A DNA stretch of 64,000 nt. Source: Litoribacillus peritrichatus. GTDB taxonomy: Bacteria; Pseudomonadota; Gammaproteobacteria; Pseudomonadales; Litoribrevibacteraceae. The stretch lies in assembly GCF_039537985.1 (NCBI RefSeq), contig NZ_BAABBN010000007.1, forward strand, positions 682,001-746,000, given 5' to 3'. The stretch's first letter is position 1. The number at the start of each line of letters is the position of its first letter. Positions 34,541-42,021 of this stretch are shown in pieces. The notes below the pieces were generated by a model. It saw only the letters and a program-made list of their open reading frames with translations, searched no databases and was not told the DNA's origin. The position numbers and the translations under genes are program-made.

Positions 34541-35473
34541 GTGATTAAGAATTTAAAAATCAAAACTCTGTCGCAGAATGGTATGACCTTAGTTGAGTTA
34601 ATGATTGCTATGCTGCTGGGGCTTATTCTGACTGCCAGCTTGGTTCAGGTGTTTTTAGCCAATAAGCAAACATTTATGATGGCCGACTTTTTGGGCAGAG
34701 CTGAAGAAAATGGCCGTTATGCAATGAATATTCTAACAGATGATATTCGAATGGCTGGTTACTCTTCCGGGGACCCGGTTATCGATCTTATGCCGAATGC
34801 CATTTTGGGTGAGAACAGAGATTTGATCGCAGATACCGTGAGTGCAAGTTCGGATTGCAACGTAACTGAAGGATGGTGTACGCGCAATGGTGATGAGTCT
34901 GTCAACCCTATGACGGATGCAACGGACGCCGCCAGAACCCAATTGATTGCAGGCAGCGATCGGATTGCTTTGCAATTCGACCCAGTTGATGACAGAGATT
35001 GTACCGGTGTGGCGACGCCAAGCGCTTCTTCCGTGATTGCGAATGTGTATTGGGTGGCAAAAGACAGTGCAAACGATGATATGCCGACTTTGTATTGCAG
35101 AGGTTATGATCCGGACACTAAAACATGGATGGTAAACAGTACTGCCCAACCTTTGGTGGCGGGTATAGATACTTTACAAGTACTGTATGGTGAAATCTCG
35201 GGCACGGGCATTGATGGTGATCCTAACCGTTTTCTTTTTCGTTATATTTCGGCGGATCGTGTAACCGACTGGCGAAAGATTAAACGCGTTCGAATCGCCG
35301 TATTGGCGCGGGCCAATGGCGAAGGCAGCGGGAATCGATCGCAAAAAAGTTATGCCGTATTGGACGCCGGTTTATTCACATTTACGGATACCAGAACGCG
35401 GGTTTTATACGAAACGACCGTCAGTATGAATAACGTTAACGCCGTCAGCGCAATTGTAAACGAGAACATATAA
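34541..35473 (+). CDS. pilW: Type IV pilus minor pilin PilW
   Basis: The 310-residue protein starts at GTG 34541 with GGAG upstream. Its prepilin leader ends in QNG, followed by MTLVELMIAMLLGLILTASLVQVFLANKQTF, typical of PilW. The large beta-rich domain includes GRYAMNILTDDIRMAGY, a block conserved in PilW/PilJ-like proteins, and a Cys pair around CNVTEGWC. It fits with PilV, PilX and PilE as subunits that initiate pilus assembly and display PilY1. Confidence 0.9.
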   Translation: MIKNLKIKTLSQNGMTLVELMIAMLLGLILTASLVQVFLANKQTFMMADFLGRAEENGRYAMNILTDDIRMAGYSSGDPVIDLMPNAILGENRDLIADTVSASSDCNVTEGWCTRNGDESVNPMTDATDAARTQLIAGSDRIALQFDPVDDRDCTGVATPSASSVIANVYWVAKDSANDDMPTLYCRGYDPDTKTWMVNSTAQPLVAGIDTLQVLYGEISGTGIDGDPNRFLFRYISADRVTDWRKIKRVRIAVLARANGEGSGNRSQKSYAVLDAGLFTFTDTRTRVLYETTVSMNNVNAVSAIVNENI

Positions 35474-35474
35474 C

Positions 35475-35975
35475 ATGATGAACAAGCCTATGAATACCAT
35501 GAAGAATCAACAAGGCTCTGTGTTGTTATTTTGTCTGGTTATTTTATTTGTACTGACGGTGTTGGCTGTTTCTACCATGAGCACTTCTCTGTTAGATGAA
35601 AAAATGGCGAAGAACGTTCAAATTCGTCAGAGTATCTTTCAGGCCACTCAGACTGAGTTGCATAGCCAGGTTGATTACTACGAAAGATTCGATTATCAGT
35701 GGCTGTATAATGCGGTGGATTTATGGCTAAAAAGTCCAAATCCAAAAGCTTGGTTGAATGCGCCTGTTGCTGTACAGCCGCCCTTAGAATCAGCTCAAAG
35801 CGGGATGACTAAAACAGTGGCGCTGACTTTCACCGGCGAAATGGTTGCTCCGGGTTCCTCATTTGGGAAATTCACTGGATACGGTTACGACTTGAGAAGT
35901 TCAACCACGCTGAATAACAGCAATATTACGTCTGATCAATCCCAGGGGATGATTCTGATCGTACCTCAAGAATAA
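35475..35975 (+). CDS. pilX: Type IV pilus minor pilin PilX
   Basis: The 166-residue protein has a leader of about 14 residues ending in QQG, then SVLLFCLVILFVLTVLAVSTMSTSLLDEKMAKN, the PilX N-terminal domain. As usual for PilX, it deviates from the Glu5 prepilin rule (SVLLF, no Glu at +5). The gene begins 1 bp after pilW ends. The start could be 35475 or one of the nearby in-frame ATGs (the protein begins MMNKPMNTM). Function: bridge between PilY1 and the other minor pilins. Confidence 0.87.
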   Translation: MMNKPMNTMKNQQGSVLLFCLVILFVLTVLAVSTMSTSLLDEKMAKNVQIRQSIFQATQTELHSQVDYYERFDYQWLYNAVDLWLKSPNPKAWLNAPVAVQPPLESAQSGMTKTVALTFTGEMVAPGSSFGKFTGYGYDLRSSTTLNNSNITSDQSQGMILIVPQE

Positions 35976-36072
35976 AACGAAAAAATTATAAATAGGCCGG
36001 GTTTTATGGATTAAGCCGGGACCTGTAAGACTTTCAACAGAATTATTGAATAGTGATTAAGGGTAGAAACTT

Positions 36073-36429
36073 ATGAACGTAAGGACATTTACACGAGCAA
36101 TTTCTGCGTGCGTGTTTCTGGTATTGATGGTGCCGGGTTTGGTGAGTGCAGAAAATAACCTAGAGGGCTATGGTGCTCCTCTTGAAGAGGTTTACGAAAT
36201 CGCAAGTATAAAGGTTGGCCTTTCATCAGGAGGAAAAAGTGGTCTTTTGTATGTGAGTACCTGTCAAAGTTGTCCAGATAAAATTTTATTGTTTGATGAG
36301 ACATTGGAAATAAAGAAGAACGGAAAGATTAGCAATGATCTTAGAGAATTAGAAAATATAAGTCGTTCTGCAACAGGGGTGATTTTTGATCCTCTTACCA
36401 AAACTGCACGAATGATAATGATCTACTAG
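36073..36429 (+). CDS. Small exported CxxC protein between pilX and pilY1
   Basis: The 118-residue protein has a signal peptide (VFLVLMVPGLVSA cleaved before ENN) and a compact domain with one vicinal cysteine pair in STCQSCPDKI. The C-terminal pattern is EIKKNGKISNDLRELENISRSATGVIFDPLTKTARMIMIY. In Pseudomonas a small PilY2 protein (about the same size) follows pilY1, so a PilY2-like role moved to this side is possible; I do not recognise sequence identity. Base composition is more A/T-rich than pilV-W-X. Placement in the operon suggests a periplasmic accessory for PilY1, perhaps redox- or metal-related through CxxC. Confidence 0.72.
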   Translation: MNVRTFTRAISACVFLVLMVPGLVSAENNLEGYGAPLEEVYEIASIKVGLSSGGKSGLLYVSTCQSCPDKILLFDETLEIKKNGKISNDLRELENISRSATGVIFDPLTKTARMIMIY

Positions 36430-36448
36430 GTCTCTAAGGGTGAAGTTC

Positions 36449-39400
36449 ATGACTAATCTAAAATATAGTGTAATGCCAAAGTTAGTGGCTTTTTTATTAG
36501 TGTTGCTTTCCTCTGGTGGAGTAACTGCGGATGATACAGAGATTTATGTAGCTCCTTCCAATGGCGTGAAATCAAATGTCCTCTTGCTTATTGATACGTC
36601 AGGTAGTATGGATGGTAAAGTGCGAATTACCAATCCAGATACTTATGGAAGTGAGTACACGCCGATTCCGTCCTACATCTCTTCGCAGTATCATACCCCG
36701 TTTAACCATAAAGACTATAAAGCTTTAACTCGGATGCAGTTGGTTAAAGATGTTGCTACTGATTTGATTTTAAAAACAGACAAAATCAATATTTCTCTCA
36801 TGGAGTACAATAAAATAGCAGGGGGGAAAGTTTCTTTAGCTTCTGAAGATATTGATCTGGTAGATGCTAATGGAGTGGCAACAACCAAAAAAGAATTTAT
36901 TGAAAAACTTTATAATTTTGGGACACCTAATTGGACTCCATTGAGTGAAGCCTATCATGAAGCTGCATTATACTATATGGGTAAACCCCCAAAGTATCAT
37001 AATACAAGTGATGAGACAGGCTATTATAATCGAGATGGTGATTGGGTAAGGGTTATACAGAGTGCAAGTTCATCTAAAAGTGTTCAGTCTTCTCTTAATA
37101 ATGGTACATATAGGTCTCCAATTATTAATGAATGCCAACTTGATAATAATATAATTGTTTTCACTGATGGAGCTCCTACATTTGATGAGGGCTCTAACTC
37201 AGATATTCAAACTTTATATAAGAGTGTTGGATCTACTGGTGATGGGTTGAGTGCAAGCTGCAGTGGTAATGGCGGCTGCATGGATGAACTGGCTTATTAC
37301 CTTCGTAATACTGATGTAATTGATAACTCAAAGCTTGATAAAACTCAGAGAATAACAACCTATCCAATAGGGTTTGGCTTTAAAGAAGGTAGTAATGAAG
37401 AAAAGCTACTTAATTCTGTAGCCAGACATGGTCAAGATGACCCTAATGCTAAGGCATATACGCCATCAGGCGCAGCGGGTTTGAGCGCTGCTTTACAAGA
37501 CATTTTTAATGAAATCCAAGATAAAGCCGCGACCTTTACTGCACCGGTGGTTTCCATTAATGCTGCAAACCGTCTTGAGCATAGAGAGGAGGTGTATTTC
37601 GCGCTATTCAAGCCTCAGAGTGAGGCTCAGTGGGTAGGTAATATTAAGCGTTATAGAATTGATGCTTCTGGCACCATTACGGACGTAAATAAAAATGATG
37701 CCGTGGATGAGGATACTGGCTTTTTTAAAGACAATGCTAAATCTTGGTGGTCTTCTGAAACAGATGGCAAGACGGTAAGTAAAGGTGGTGCCGCTGAGAA
37801 TTTAACTGCTAACAGAACGGTTTATACCAATACTGGATCTTCGTCCGATTTATCCGACTCTTCAAATGCGCTTTCCTACTCGAACAGTGATTTAACCAAA
37901 GAAATGCTGCGTATTGCTGACGAGACAGATGCTTATCATAAGAAGCTGTTAGATTGGGCGGGAGGTAAGAATGATTCAGGGGCTGCTTCACATTATTTGG
38001 CAGACCCGCTGCACAGTCAGCCAGTCGTAATTGGTAAGACCTTGTATTACGGCGATAACATGGGTTACCTGCACGGTATTAATACTGAAGACGGCACAGA
38101 GCGTTTTGCCTTCATACCTCAAGACTTACTGCCAAATCTAAAAAAGTATTATGAGAATCAAGTCGGCCTTGGCAAAGTTTATGGCCTGGATGGTGATATC
38201 ACACCTATTACAGTTAATAACCGAACTTACCTGATTGTAGGTATGCGCCGTGGTGGTCATAACTATTATGCGGTGGATGTGACGGGCGATACCTCAAAAC
38301 CTGTGCTTAAGTGGGTTATTAATGGCGAAACAGGTGATTTTGCAGAGCTGGGTCAAACCTGGTCTAAGCCAACGGAAGGCCTGGTGAAAGTGAATGGCAC
38401 AGAAAAACAAGTACTGATTTTTGCCGGTGGTTACGATCGAAATCAAGACCCTGCCTATACAAATGTTGACCCTTTTGAATTGGCAAAAAGGCAGCAAGCC
38501 GTTAAAGATGCCCAAGAAGCTGTGAACGCTAAAATTTCTGCGATTGGTTCTGCTGCAGCGTCCGCTGATGCTGTTATAGCAAATAAACAATCTGCTTTAG
38601 ATCAAGCAGAGCAGGATGTTATTGACCGAAAGGCCGATTTTGATTTAGCCGTTCAGTTAGTGGCTGATAAACAAAAAGCATTGGATCAAGCTAAAGGGGC
38701 TGATCCTGAACTTCAAGAGAAGTTAAATCAAGCGAATAATGAGTTACAGATTGCTAAGGATAATGTTGCTGAAAAACAAATAGAAATAGACATAATTAAT
38801 CAATGGTTTGATGATAATCCTTGGGCATGGCTCTTTGAACGGGATAAGTACACAAAAAAGCGCAATGAACTCAACCAGCTTCGCCAAGAGTTAGAAACAT
38901 TAGAAAATATAGAGCAAGAGAAGCAATATATTGTTTATGATCTGGAAGATCAAATTTCTGGAGGTGGGGATGTTTCAGAGGAAGAAGAGGCTCTTAAGAG
39001 AGCTAAAGAAGCGCAGGAACGAGCTGATCAGGCCCATAAAGATGCAATTGATTTAGCTAGAGAAGCTAAAGGTGACCTTGAAGAGGCTATTCAGGATAAG
39101 GAAGATCATCTAAAAATATTAGATGAAGAGCTAGTCGTTTTACGTGATAGATTAGCGGATAGTGAGGACGCTCTGGATGAAATATCTGGCGGGGTAAAAA
39201 CTGAAAAAGATACCATTGGCCGAGCAGTGTTCGTGGTCGATGCTGCGACAGGTCAGAGACTATGGTCTGCCGGACCGGATGCATCGCACGATTTAAGAAT
39301 GACGGGGATGGATTACAGCTTCCCGGCTGATTTAACATTGGGTGACTTGGATAACAATGGCTTAACCGATTTTGTAGTGGCCGCTGATGTTCGCGGTGGC

Positions 39401-40354
39401 GTATGGCGTTTTGATTTTGTTGAAGATGACTTGTCAAAAGCGCGCGGCGGCAAAATTGCAGACTTAGGCAATGGCAGCTCAACTAACCCAGCGCGATTCT
39501 ACAATCGCCCGGATGTGGCATTATTCAACCCAAGAGGTGGCGCTTCATTCAGAGTGAACTTTGCCCCATCCACCAGAGATGACTTACCGTCCGATGCGAG
39601 TGATGAGGAAAGAGAAGCGCCTCCTAAGGGCTCTGCGTTCCTGACTATTTCACTGGGTTCAGGTTATCGGGCACACCCTCTGACCACCGATGATTCAGAT
39701 AAGTTCTTCTCGATTTGGGACCCGTATGTGACTGAGCTACCGCCAAAGAACTATGAGTATGTGGCTGTAAGAGAAGATGATTTAGAATTGAAAAGTACGC
39801 ACTTGCTAACCAGAACGGATTTATACGATGCGTCCAGCAACTTACTTCAGACAGGCACAGGGGATACAGCTACAACGAAAGGGACCAAGTCCATCGCACG
39901 AGACAATTTAAAGTCTAAAAACGGTTGGTACTTTGCGATGCAGGCCAATGAAAAGGTGTTGTCTGACTCGCTCACCTTTAATGGTACTTTGTTCTTTACC
40001 GCCTTTACGCCAAAAAATGCGACGGAAACCTGTGGTACCGACTTAGGCAGTAACCGGGCTTATGCTGTCAATGTGATCGATGCAACGGCTGTATTTGCCT
40101 TGGATGATGAGGGTGAATTCATTACTAACAATAGTTCCGGTACGGTTGATCGTATGATGACTTTGAAGCAGCAAGGCATTGCGGCTGATCCGAGTGTCAT
40201 CTTTACACCGAAGGAGTCAGAAGTTTCTAAGGGTGAAGACGGTACAACGGAAAAGGTTAAGACAACCAGCCCGATTCTGTGCTTTGGCCCTTACTGTACG
40301 GATATTGTGAACAACACACCTTTGATGACAACGTATTGGTTAGAATATGAATAA
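36449..40354 (+). CDS. pilY1: PilY1 pilus tip/assembly protein with a large coiled-coil insertion
   Basis: The 1301-residue protein has a signal peptide (to about residue 30). A von Willebrand A domain (about 45-370) carries the MIDAS motif LLLIDTSGSMDG. The beta-propeller-like C-terminal PilY1 region begins at DPLHSQPVVIGKTLYYGDNMGYLHGINTEDG (about 510 onward). A calcium-loop motif DLDNNGLTD lies near residue 970. At about 678-912, between AGGYDRNQDP and GRAVFVVDAATGQRLWSAG, sits an insertion of about 235 residues rich in Glu/Lys/Gln/Ala heptads. It is broken by a Trp-rich centre (INQWFDDNPWAWLF) and flanked by SGGG and SGGV turns. This is not part of the usual PilY1 plan. Start ATG 36449 is preferred over GTG 36440 by Shine-Dalgarno spacing. 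The pilE start overlaps its end. Confidence 0.9.
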   Translation: MTNLKYSVMPKLVAFLLVLLSSGGVTADDTEIYVAPSNGVKSNVLLLIDTSGSMDGKVRITNPDTYGSEYTPIPSYISSQYHTPFNHKDYKALTRMQLVKDVATDLILKTDKINISLMEYNKIAGGKVSLASEDIDLVDANGVATTKKEFIEKLYNFGTPNWTPLSEAYHEAALYYMGKPPKYHNTSDETGYYNRDGDWVRVIQSASSSKSVQSSLNNGTYRSPIINECQLDNNIIVFTDGAPTFDEGSNSDIQTLYKSVGSTGDGLSASCSGNGGCMDELAYYLRNTDVIDNSKLDKTQRITTYPIGFGFKEGSNEEKLLNSVARHGQDDPNAKAYTPSGAAGLSAALQDIFNEIQDKAATFTAPVVSINAANRLEHREEVYFALFKPQSEAQWVGNIKRYRIDASGTITDVNKNDAVDEDTGFFKDNAKSWWSSETDGKTVSKGGAAENLTANRTVYTNTGSSSDLSDSSNALSYSNSDLTKEMLRIADETDAYHKKLLDWAGGKNDSGAASHYLADPLHSQPVVIGKTLYYGDNMGYLHGINTEDGTERFAFIPQDLLPNLKKYYENQVGLGKVYGLDGDITPITVNNRTYLIVGMRRGGHNYYAVDVTGDTSKPVLKWVINGETGDFAELGQTWSKPTEGLVKVNGTEKQVLIFAGGYDRNQDPAYTNVDPFELAKRQQAVKDAQEAVNAKISAIGSAAASADAVIANKQSALDQAEQDVIDRKADFDLAVQLVADKQKALDQAKGADPELQEKLNQANNELQIAKDNVAEKQIEIDIINQWFDDNPWAWLFERDKYTKKRNELNQLRQELETLENIEQEKQYIVYDLEDQISGGGDVSEEEEALKRAKEAQERADQAHKDAIDLAREAKGDLEEAIQDKEDHLKILDEELVVLRDRLADSEDALDEISGGVKTEKDTIGRAVFVVDAATGQRLWSAGPDASHDLRMTGMDYSFPADLTLGDLDNNGLTDFVVAADVRGGVWRFDFVEDDLSKARGGKIADLGNGSSTNPARFYNRPDVALFNPRGGASFRVNFAPSTRDDLPSDASDEEREAPPKGSAFLTISLGSGYRAHPLTTDDSDKFFSIWDPYVTELPPKNYEYVAVREDDLELKSTHLLTRTDLYDASSNLLQTGTGDTATTKGTKSIARDNLKSKNGWYFAMQANEKVLSDSLTFNGTLFFTAFTPKNATETCGTDLGSNRAYAVNVIDATAVFALDDEGEFITNNSSGTVDRMMTLKQQGIAADPSVIFTPKESEVSKGEDGTTEKVKTTSPILCFGPYCTDIVNNTPLMTTYWLEYE

Positions 40355-40754
40355 ATCAATGATGAAAGGTTTTACCTTAATTGAGCTGTTAATTGTGGTT
40401 GCGCTTCTGGGGATTATCGCAGCGGTTGCCTTGCCTTCATATAATGAGCAAGTGACGGTGAATAAGCGAACGGAAGCGCGCCAGTTACTGACGAGTGTGA
40501 TGCAGGCTCAGGAGCGTTATTACACAGAGGGGTTTCACTTAACGTATGTGACGGACTTAACTAAATTAGGTTATAACGTTGCAACGAACTTACCGTCTGA
40601 AAATGGTGTGTATAAGTTAAAAGCCAGTAAGTGTAATGAAGTAGCACCGAACAATGAACTAACCGGGTGTGTTTTATTGACTGCCGTACCGCAAGGAAGT
40701 CAAAGTGGCGACGGGAATTTAACCTTGGATAGTTTAGGTAATCGGAACTGGTAA
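40347..40754 (+). CDS. pilE: Type IV pilus minor pilin PilE
   Basis: The 135-residue prepilin has leader MNKSMMKG then FTLIELLIVVALLGIIAAVALPSYNEQV, a canonical class IVa N-terminus with Glu5. The middle segment RTEARQLLTSVMQAQERYYTEG and the C-terminal Cys pair (SKCNEVAPNNELTGCVL) match PilE-type minor pilins rather than the major pilin PilA. The ATG overlaps the end of pilY1 by 8 bp, so the two are translationally coupled. A strong terminator follows at 40794. Confidence 0.9.
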   Translation: MNKSMMKGFTLIELLIVVALLGIIAAVALPSYNEQVTVNKRTEARQLLTSVMQAQERYYTEGFHLTYVTDLTKLGYNVATNLPSENGVYKLKASKCNEVAPNNELTGCVLLTAVPQGSQSGDGNLTLDSLGNRNW

Positions 40755-40793
40755 ATACCTTTGCTAGTAAGATAATTAGCTAAGACATAAATA

Positions 40794-40830
40794 GCCCACC
40801 TCTGCAATGACGTGGGCTTTTTTGTGTTTG
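40794..40830 (+). terminator. Terminator of the minor pilin operon (repeat copy B)
   Basis: GCCCAC/GTGGGC stem, T6 tract and GTGTTTG tail. It is identical to the unit at 32999-33035 except for one loop base, and serves pilE. The minus-strand reading may also end the opposite small membrane protein gene. Confidence 0.85.
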
Positions 40831-40853
40831 GCGATCAGGCTCTTGTCTTCAAC

Positions 40854-41108
40854 TTACTTTTCGTCAAATTTAAAACTTGGCAAGTTGGTGGTCGCCATAA
40901 TTCTTAATACGGCACTGACCATGAAAAAGAACAGGGTTGAAGCCAGCATACTGGCCTTGTAGACCTTTGAGGCATCTTCACCGGCAAAGGCGAGCAACAC
41001 CCCGCACACGATCATAGCGATGAAACAAAGGACGGCAGCAACGCCTGAGATTTTTTGGAGTATGTGTTTCTTCGCTTGCTTGGGAGGCATAAGGTCTACC
41101 AATTTCAT
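40854..41108 (-). CDS. Small membrane protein, hypothetical
   Basis: The 84-residue protein has a basic N-terminal arm (PPKQAKKHILQK) and two hydrophobic helices (VAAVLCFIAMIVCGVLLAFA and ASMLASTLFFFMVSAVL), ending in a charged tail. The charge pattern suggests both ends lie in the cytoplasm. I do not recognise a family. The Shine-Dalgarno site is weak. It may be a real small inner-membrane protein; the context (between a terminator and an S24 repressor) gives no functional clue. Confidence 0.6.
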   Translation of the reverse strand: MKLVDLMPPKQAKKHILQKISGVAAVLCFIAMIVCGVLLAFAGEDASKVYKASMLASTLFFFMVSAVLRIMATTNLPSFKFDEK

Positions 41109-41205
41109 CTTGAATGGCTGTTTAGTGTACAGCGTTCAATGACGAGGAAATTGATAGGCATCAAGGAAAAGGTCGATGCTTGATTTGAAATACCTCGACG
41201 GGCGG

Positions 41206-41862
41206 TTAAACTTTACGGCCGTTCCAAACCACTTTTCCTGCTATGCGGTGTTGCTCTGCATTCTGCGGGTCAATGGTCCATGAAGGGTATTCCGGGTTGT
41301 CGCTGATGACGTTTAATGCGTTTTTGTCAGCTTTCAAACGCTTGGTCATCAAGCCATCTTCGGTATGAATCAGGTAAATGCCTTCGCGATTGACCTGTTG
41401 TTGGGACATGTCCACCAGAATCATGTCGCCGTCTTCAAGTGTGGGTAACATGCTGTCGCCGTTGACGGTGACAAACGCAAGGTCATCAGAAGACACTCGT
41501 AAATGGGAAGATAACCAGCTTTTGTTGAAGCCGAAGTTCTCGACGGCTTCCTCACTCTGCACCAGAGTACCCGAACCCGCACTGGCTTCGACATCAAACA
41601 TAGGCGCAAATACCAGGTCTTTACTGGACATTGTCCCTGCCTTTTGCGCAGAGCTTTCTTCCCCAGTCAGTAGCCAGTTCAGGTCCACTTTGAACTCGTC
41701 GTATAGCGCTTGCAGATAAGCCATCGAAGGACGACTCATCCCACGGCAAATCTTATAAATATGGGACGCGGACTTGCCGGTTAACTCCGCAAACTGCTTT
41801 TTATTTCCTTGGCACAGTTGATCGACCACTAATTGAAAACGACGAGAAAAGGGCGTGCTCAT
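41206..41862 (-). CDS. XRE-family repressor with LexA-like S24 peptidase domain
   Basis: The 218-residue protein has an N-terminal helix-turn-helix (KKQFAELTGKSASHIYKICRGMSRPS) and a C-terminal S24 self-cleavage domain. The serine is in VNGDSMLPTLEDGDMILVD and the lysine in GLMTKRLKAD, with an Ala-Ser/Ala-Gly-like cleavage region near EASAGSG. This is the plan of phage CI/PrtR-type repressors that are inactivated by RecA during DNA damage. No phage or pyocin-like genes are adjacent. GTG 41874 would add four residues; neither start has a strong Shine-Dalgarno site. Targets may lie elsewhere in the genome, or be the gene itself. Confidence 0.85.
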   Translation of the reverse strand: MSTPFSRRFQLVVDQLCQGNKKQFAELTGKSASHIYKICRGMSRPSMAYLQALYDEFKVDLNWLLTGEESSAQKAGTMSSKDLVFAPMFDVEASAGSGTLVQSEEAVENFGFNKSWLSSHLRVSSDDLAFVTVNGDSMLPTLEDGDMILVDMSQQQVNREGIYLIHTEDGLMTKRLKADKNALNVISDNPEYPSWTIDPQNAEQHRIAGKVVWNGRKV

Positions 41863-42021
41863 ACAGCTAGACACTCATTAGATAACAATGGACGGGCGCG
41901 TAGTATACGGATATCTGAGAGAGGGTAAATCTTTGTTTGGATGAAGAGACTTATTAGTATTTTTATTTTGGCTCGGCCTGTACAATTGCCCGCTTTTTAA
42001 ACGGTTGGAAAAGTAGTTCGA

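Noticed and set aside
36440..36448. GTG 36440 as the pilY1 start
   Set aside because: It directly abuts the AAGG ribosome-binding sequence; ATG 36449 has proper spacing and a normal signal peptide.
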